Both the position numbers and the translations under genes were made by a program. The notes beneath the pieces are model-generated. The model saw nothing but the letters and a program-made list of their open reading frames with translations. It was not told the origin of the DNA and did not search any database. DNA of 64,000 bases from Malurus cyaneus samueli. Taxonomy: Eukaryota; Chordata; Aves; Passeriformes; Maluridae. Below are positions 53,201 to 62,200 of this stretch, piece after piece. Position 1 is the first letter of the stretch; every line of letters begins with the position of its first letter. The stretch is from positions 31,708,042 through 31,772,041 of the forward strand of contig CM019236.1 in the NCBI GenBank assembly GCA_009741485.1. Direction: 5' to 3'.

Positions 53201-56200
53201 GCATTGGAGCCAAAGCCCAAAGTTCAGAGTGGGGTCAGTCTTTTTTCAATTCAGAGGGGATCGGTTCAACCCTGTGGCTAGTACTTGCCTTTAGATTTAA
53301 GGGTTATCTGAATGTGAAAGCGGGCAGAAAAATTAACCTAGAGCTTTTTGCTTGTTCTTGGGTGCATTATAGTACATCAAATGTACGGCTGAATACTTCA
53401 GGAGAAGAACCAGATCATATAGGTAGGCTACTGTCAGGAACCACACTCTTTCAGCACAGCCAGAGAAGTTAATGCTGCGATTGCTTGCTAAGTATCAGGC
53501 CGTAACATCTGGCTCTCATAGGACTGATAGTTGTTCAATATCAGTGTGAAAAGTAATAAATGAACCCAGTGAACACAGCTGATCTCACCAGTACATATTT
53601 CTTTCAATGTTTGGTGATATACTCAAGAGCAAGGGTATATTTTCTTGAAATGTGTGTTTTCACATACTCCCTTTTGCCCTTCCCATCTTTACCATGAGTC
53701 TGGTAGGTGGTAGATGGTTTAAATTTTTTAGATCATAGATGTTTTAAATTTTCCTAGATTTGGGAATTAATGCTGCATTAAAATTTGAAGCAGAATGCAA
53801 AATAATTTACAATCTGCAGAGTAAAGAAAAGAAAATTCGTGAGTAATTACAGCTAAACTGGTGTCAGTGCTCCCTTAAGGAAGAAGACAGCTACAGAAGC
53901 TGTGCAGTAGGATTCGGATAAAATCATGACTATCTGAGAAGTTATTTTGCACAATGTCATTTTTCCCCCCCTCTTCATTCTCTGTTATAGATTTGCCATT
54001 ATGTTTCAAAAGAAGTTTTAATGTTAAAGAATATTTTTATCAACTTTATTTTGATATTAACATTATGTCTAGTGTGACAAGGATAAAGTACCAGGTACAT
54101 TCATGGGCTAATCCATCCTTTTAATTGTGCTGTCTGTTCCTTTCAGTTTTTGTCTCTGTGAAAAGTCTGCCTTATAGTATTTGCGAGAATTCCCAGGTAG
54201 GTACATGACCTTTCTGCAAAGACTCGAATTAAAATTAATATCAAGATTATGCCATTATCAGCACAATAAATGGCCTAATCAGACACTACCATATTCATTA
54301 CATCCTAAATATTGTATAAAGTTCATGGAATGTTGCAGCATCTCCCTTCTACATCAGATTACAGCAGACTGTGTCAGCCTACACTGCAGTATTGCACTGA
54401 AATGTGTGGCTGCTCTTTTATATTTACAGTGTGTACATTTTGGTTTTAAAATTACATGGTGATACCTCTGCTCGGTTGAACTGTTTGACTACACTAAAAC
54501 AATGTTTGTTTTTCTGGCAATCAGACGCTAGTCCAGCCAATGCCAAGCTCTGAACACAGAGTCCAACGCCTCTAGGCAATCTGCTGCTCCGAGTTTCTTC
54601 CTGCCTGCTGTTTGGTGCCATCAATGATCTAACCTGACAGCCACTGATCTGCAATAGTGGTCCAAAATACTACCATATAAAATAATATTACTGGCCCCTG
54701 GGGCAACATCTGCTGAATTTTGGGTTTGTTGTAAGAGTTGCAGCCCTTGAACTTTTGTCTCTAAGCTTTCCCAGAATCACTGACCTAGATTTTGTTCTAA
54801 TGTAGATATAAATGATGCAGAGCTCCACTGAGGCAAATCTTGGTGGATAAATAGGAGTATCAGACTTGCTGTGGGTATCCCAGTCTGGAGACCTGTCATT
54901 TTTGCCAGCTTCTTCACATGAAAAATCTTTCAGACTCTTGCAAAACTTAAGATTCATTCTAGAGTAAGTGTTAAGGGAGTTTGAAACACTATGGGATTTC
55001 TGACATGTTGAAAGAACTTATCGATTACAAGTTTTGAAGCAATCCCTCCCTTCATGATAGTCCTCAAATCTCTCCCAAACAGCTACAGCACTTCATTAAT
55101 ATGACAGAAGTTGCAATCGCTCTGGAGCAAGCATCACTGCATTTCCCACACCTGTCTGCCCTCCACCTCCTCTGCTCTGCATTTGTTATTTTCCTGGTGC
55201 CACAGGAAGTTTCCTGGGGTGCTGTTTCAGGATGTAGCAGATTTATATTGGGTTATGAAATACAGAGCAGAAGCACTGACATTTGCAACTTGGTAATTGC
55301 ATCGTGTGTCAGCTCTTGCTCTCTCTTTTGTTGAATTCCTTGTGCTGTGCATGTTCCATGAGTCTCATCTGAGTGCTGTTTTTCTCCCATAAATGTACTT
55401 GTACAGTTAACCTGGAGCTCTAGCAGTGGTGGGGTAGAATTTCGTAGTTTAACTCCTTTTCCAATTTTGTCATGCACTGAAAAATAAACCTATCAGAGTT
55501 ATCTTAGGTGGCCATTTGAACATGCTGTATCCCTTCCTGTAGGCTCTGATTTTTGATTTGCTATTGCTGACTGTACTTGGACCAGTCTTTATTAATACAT
55601 GATTCTCAGTGTGAAGGATTTCTGTTGTCAGACTAAGTTTTAGAAAACAGTAATAACTTGAAGAGCTTGAAAATCCCCTTGCTTTTTAATGGGCCCACCA
55701 TGTGTCTGTATTTGGGAACATTTTTTACAACCACTGTGGGGCTGGGAATGAGCCTGGCTCAATTTTTGTTGAATACCATGTATATTTGCAATGCTATGTA
55801 AGTGATATCTAATAACAACAACATGTGTGGCATTGGGTAACCAGTTTAGGTGTTTTCAGAGCTGTTAAAAACCATGTCACATATTTAGTACAGTGATTTT
55901 CAACCACACCTTCGCAGCCATAAATAGTTATTTAAAGTGCCTTCTTTTCTTCTTTCTCTAAGTGCTACTGTTATCAGCTGAATTAGCTTATTTCAAGAAT
56001 TTTTCAATGCATGATTTTCCTTGTGTGGCATAAATTCATGTTATTTGCACTCTGTTAAAAATATATAAGTAAACGTATTTATACAAGTATTAATTCATCA
56101 TTTTGGGAGTTTTTTTCAGATTGCATTGCTTTTTATAAATTGTATTTTATTCAGTCTGCGACAGCACTGAGAAATAATTTGCATAATAGCAAATAGTTAA

Positions 56201-59200
56201 GTGTTTGTTTAAATTTGCACTTTGTAGTATGTTGAAAGATCTTTCCCCACAAGATAAGCTGCAAAGACGTCTCTTAGTTTTGCTTCTTCAGTAAAACAGG
56301 TGTTACATACCTGTGGCTTTCTCTCTAAGGACACATGACCTTACCTACCTTCATTTGGCTTGACTGCATTTTAAAAGTTGGATAAATCCTCTCAATATTT
56401 CATCCTTGTGTTAGAGACAGAGTGGAATTGAATTTAACTCCATTATGCTTAATGTGCATTTCTCATTTAGTCAGCTAAGGAGAAAATAAGGTATGACAGT
56501 AACCTGGGGAACTATTTCTCTCTCAGTAATCTCACCTATATGGAGTGAACACAATAGCACAGAGTCAGCCACAGCATCATAGTTCAGCACCAAACTCATA
56601 TCTATTCAGACTGATCTCTGGCTTCTCCACATTTTGTTCCAAGCATTTTGTTCTTCACTCCATCCTTAATCTGGTTTCTGTTTTGAAAGCATAATTTATG
56701 TCCTTGTATGTAGAGGTTAGAGTGGAAATGCTGTCATGTTTCAAGTCTTGTAGGTGCATTACTTTTATTGCTTTAACACCATGTATTGCGGTCTATAACT
56801 CTCTTTTTCTAGAGTACAGTAAAATAGAAACAGAAAATTATTTTCTTTATCTTGCTTTTTTTCAGTCTTAATGTAATTATTAATTCTGCTGCCAAAACTC
56901 TTCTTTTCATCTTTGCCACACATTTCAGATAACAGTCAGCAATCACCTTTCATCTCCCATTTTTATGTTTGGATAGCATAGGCCTTCTGGTTTTCTCATC
57001 TTGTTGAAGATTTCTGTGAACTTTCTGTGCTACATTTGCACTGTACTGTTGTGATGCAGGCAGTCACTATCCAATTGATCAGCTTACTTTTTGTCAAATT
57101 CAGCCTTGGTTTTTTTGTTTTTTTTTTTTTGGTTGATTGAGAAGTATTTTGAAATAATGCAGCACAAACATTTTCCTGTTTTGCAAGGTGTGATCACTGT
57201 GAATAGCAAGGGTGTAAAATGGAGCTATAAGCATGTAGTTGAACATTAATACCAGTAGATTCCAAGTCTATACCACAGTGTGTGTTTACAGCCAGGCCGA
57301 GTTACCCAGACCTACTTCTGTTTTTTAGAAAATAGTTTTGAAATATAAAATTATTGGCCTGAGGCTAAGAAGGCAAGAATTTGGTGTCCAGTTGAACTGC
57401 TGGCACATGGTTTGGCCTCAGGTAAGAGATCATGCACCTTCACACCCCTTGGTTAGCTGATGGGAGAGTGGGAAGGGAAAAAGTGAGTTTACTTCTCATG
57501 GCACAGCAGTTTCATGGCTGCAGTTGGAAAGCTAAATAGTTTGTTGAGGTCAGACGTTAGGATTGTTTTGTTTAAAGAAATTTCTAATTAACTACCTGAT
57601 CTTGACTTGAAGCCTTCACACACATTCCATCTTTAATAAAGGTTAGAGACATTGCCTGGGATTAATCGTCATGTCAACAGTCAATTAGAGAGTTACGTGT
57701 TAGACAAATATGAAAGCATGGAAATAATCTGCATTTTAAGAATAGAGATCTATTTTAAGGTCAGTGCTCTATATTTTTATTGACATTATCACATGTATTT
57801 AGTATTTGCAAAATTCACTTGACATCTTTACCACTGTTTTCCATATGGTATCAGGATGCTAAAAAGAAAAAAAAACTCTAAAATCAATGTACTTTGCACT
57901 TGTTTTTTCATTCATACAAGTCTGAAAGTGAAAAAGTGGTGCATGCTTTGTATTTTGTTCTCCTAGTATTATCATGGTAGCCCAGAGTCTTTCTACACCT
58001 ACAGTCATTCAGGAATTATTACAAAGAAGTAATGGGAAGCTGAATTTGACCTGCAGTGAGCATTTATTCTTTCCTCCCAACAAATTGTTAGCATTGCTGT
58101 GGAACATGAGTCTTCCCTTCCTAAATACCCCTTTGAAATATTAGCATTTTCCCTGCTAGAAGATATCATGTGTCTTCAATTTTTGTTTCTATCTCCAGCT
58201 TTTGCACACCAGTGACTCATACTGGCTTTGAATGAATTCAGAGTCCCCGTAGTCTTTGGAAGGGAGGCTGAAGGCAGTATTTTCTATCTCTGCTTAAGAA
58301 GGACTGAAGCAGAAAGACCCTCTCATGCCAGAGCTTTTGTGGCTCAAAATAGTCCCAAAAATGTGTTCTCTGATCATCTTCCCAAGAGTTCCAATATCCA
58401 AAATCTCTGCACTAACTGTGGTGTCTGGAAACAAAGCCAGTTTTCCCTTCTCAGGTATTACAGGGAGAGGTTTGGAAATTCAAAAGGATAAAAGAGTCAA
58501 TGTCCACAGGGATGGGGGAAATAGAAAGTAAGTGTTAGTAATATGCATTAAATGGTATTAAAATTATTGCTGGAAGATGAGAAGGACATATTAATGGAAC
58601 ACTGGGTTTTATTGTACTCTAGTTCTCACTTACTGTGACTAAAATATTATCCCACAGCCTAAGCATCTGTACACGTGGCAAATGTATAGAAAATGTCACT
58701 TGTGAAATGTGATTGATAGATATTAGTTAAGTTTTATTGTTAAGCAATAATTGCTCCCTGGTAGTACATATCTAGGAATAGCTTTTGGAAGCTTCCCCCC
58801 GTATTATTGATTACTGTCTGTTCCTTTGCCTAATATTTTATATACACATTTTGGAAGAAGAGATAATACATAAGACAAGTAAAATAGCCAGTTCTTATGA
58901 GAAAACATTGATTTTTCTGACAGTTTTTTTAAGGAAAACAGCATGAGCTAGGACCATCTGAATGCTGAATTCAGGTTCAGTTCCTCTGTGTATAGCATCA
59001 AGCTGACCTTTCTGCTTTCTGCATTTACACTCTGCAGACAGTTTGCAAATGCAAATGCAAACAATAAAACTGGGCTCACAGGGTGTCATTTTCAGTTGTC
59101 ATGGCTATGTGCAGACCTGTGGAAATCCCTACGATTACCTTAAAAGACAAGTGGAAACTAAAAAAACCTAGAGCAATCTACACAGAGCCACATATTATTA

Positions 59201-62200
59201 AGTTTGTCCATTTTCTGCATATTCCTTTGTCTTCCATTGTTTTTAACTTCACCTTAAATCTCTGAGGCCAAAACCTTTCATGTCACTCATATACTTGAGA
59301 ATGAGCATATTGGGAACTGCATGAGTTAGTTATTTTTCAGCAGGAGAGGGGGGAAAGCACAAAAAAAAATGAAACATAGCAGAATAAATAGATAATAAAT
59401 AGACAGAGAGCTTACACAAATAGGAAAATGGACAGAAAGCAGCAAAGAATGCTGTGTCTCTGTTGTCAGGAAGTGAGTGCTGGATAGAGATAACTGCCAA
59501 GGATAAGACTGCATTGAATCTCACCAAAGAAATTAAAACAAATTGTAGACTCTTCACTCTTTTAAATAAAAGTGAAAAAAAGGGAAGAGGTGAAAACACT
59601 GGGGACAGTTTTTCACTCGGTCATTCTACCTTTTTTTTCTGCCTTTTCCCATATTTTTAAACATTTATTTGCAATTACCAGTTCTTTTCCGGTGCAACTT
59701 TGTCACTGGGACAGCACAGTCTGCTGTGTGTGTCAGTCTTTTGTCAGGGAGCCCTTGCTGTCTGAAACATCAGTTTCACAGAGTGAATGACTCCCAATGG
59801 GCAGCTGTATCCAGCCCATGCCCATCCCTGCAGGCAGGGGATTAGCAAAGACTCACGCAGCCGCTGCATCAGTGAGAGCCTCAGAGTTTATCCTCAGAGT
59901 GGGAGATGATGTCTGCTCACTGCCTGGATCTACCTCTCAGCTTGAAGATGGCTGGGGCATACCACAGGTCACCACTGGCATTTTCCATCTTGTGTGAGAT
60001 CTTGTGTTTATAAGAAGAGAACATGGAATAGTGTAGGAATAGTGTAGCCCAGTCCCTAGATTTGGTTTAGAGGTGTAGCCAAAGAGTAGCAAGGATTCCT
60101 AAACAAAGTAACAAGTTCCCCAAGTCTCAAGGGTTTCATTTTAATGATGATTGGAAATCAAACTCTTCAACCTTCACGAGTAGATCAATGACAATGGTAT
60201 TTTGTTGTAGGAACAGTACTTGCTCAGTATGTTAGTTAAGGTTCTTCTCAGGTGGGCAAACAAGAAAGGAGGGAAGAGCAGTAACAAAAATGTCACATTG
60301 CGGCATCTTCTAATTGTGTGGTGCAGCTGCAGAGACTTCATATTCACATCTTTATTTGTCTCAGTGAATAATAAGTGGTAATCAAATTAAACAGAATTGA
60401 CAGTGAAGAAATGTCAGCTAAGGGATTATTTTGTCATCTTAGAATAGTCTTCCATTTTACTGTTTTTAAATTCGTATTCTTCTTTATTTCTTATCCCATT
60501 CCTCTAGAACGGTGCTCGTGTGAATGTTGATGTGTTTATGTTATGTTTGTATAGGACAATTCTTTCAGAAGGGATTTTTTAAACAATATACTCATTCATT
60601 CTCATTTACTAATATAAACAAAGCAGCATAAAGCTTCAGTATAACCAAATAAGCTAACAATCAGGATAGATTGCATTCACAAAAACTTAGAGAGACTTTT
60701 CATGTCTCAGTGACACACACAGCATTGCAGAACAAGCCTAAGCCACAAGCAGTCCTAGTGATACATCCCTCACTCTTGGTGTTTCTAACTCCCCACTCCT
60801 GCAACTGATGTGGATGAGTTACACCATGGAAATTGCCTAGTTCTTATTTTTTTTTACCCCAGGAGATAGGCAAGGAAATTTATCTGCCTTTCCCAAGTTA
60901 CACCAGTCTTACAAATTTCCTGCAATTCATTGTGAAACTGGCAAAGCGTTCAGCTGATATGAGGACCACAGTAAGAAACATCTTGTAGATATACTTCAGG
61001 TCAGCAGACAAAGAAGGACTTGCTGTGGACTTAAACTCATCAGCTGTGCTGGTAATCCATGGACTTCACACAATGCTTTAGAACACCAGGGTTTTTGCAG
61101 TTGCTGGTTTTGGTTGGTTGCTATTTAGAGAATTGCCCATTGTTGTGCCAAAAAAAAAGCTCCAAACCTCTAAAATTTATCTCTTTGGTTTTTCAACTTT
61201 TTTTTTGTAACAAAAATCTCTAACTTTTAATATTAAACAGACAAACAATAAATAACATTTAAAAATGAGGAAAAAAAAAGAGAGAGAGAGACAGAGAGAG
61301 AAAGAAAGGTGGCCCTGTGACTTACATAGGAAATTTGGAGACCTGGTTATATTTGTATTGCTTGTTCAAGCATGGTCCTTGAGTTTATGCCAGGTTTACG
61401 ACCTCCCTATCCCTATCTTCAGTACCAAAATGAGGATGATCAAAAATAGCGGGAACCTTAGAAGGTCTGATATAAATAATTCCAAACTGATCACAGATTT
61501 TTCATATTGCAGATTATCTGGCTTTTGGAGTTTATTTTTTTTTTCCCAGATGATGAGAAGGTATTCCTTAGTGCAGAATTACTTTTTATCACTATGAAAA
61601 AATGAGGAGAAAATGGGGTGGAATCAACTATTTCCCCCTAATTCTGACCACTTCAAAGCATGTACCAAGTTCAGTACTCAGCGGTTTTTTTTCATGTCCC
61701 TGTTTTTCAGGTTGTGCTGTCGATGGGCGTCCAACCCCGAACATCACCTGGCTGTACTCTGGTGAGCCTCTTAGTCTGCGACATCAGCTGCTGGCAGCAG
61801 GACGAATTCTTCAGATACTCAATGTCAGTGATTTCTCTGATGGTGAATTCAGCTGCCTTGCTCAGAATGAGGCTGGCTCGCTCACACAAACCATGTCCCT
61901 GACTATACAAGGTAACTCTTCAATTTCAGTCCTGCCACCCTGGAAAGCTCTTGCCAAGGACTTCTCTGTACTGCCTTTCTCATCCATAATTTCTCCCCGC
62001 TGAAGCCATTGCCATGGATATCAGGAAAAAAAATGCCTTAATGGTTTATTACCATGGATATAGATTTGCAGGACTACTGGGTACTTTAGGGTGTCTTAGG
62101 TTTTACGTTACCAAAATGACACCAGGTATTTCTGTCCTACTGAGTATAAGAACACACCTTACTGATTCAGGTGATACTTATGTTGAGCCTGGACTATTTT

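Larger units (their letters stand above)
48944..61710 (+). other. ADAMTSL1: ADAMTSL1 intron between window exons 10 and 11
   Basis: About 12.8 kb. It holds a 40-base-period duplication just after the donor (49021-49080) and an AG-rich simple repeat near the acceptor (61266-61309). AT-rich blocks with transcription-factor-like motifs lie at 55960-56240 and 57620-57730. No second gene and no recognisable transposon were found, which is sparse for its size. Confidence 0.92.
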
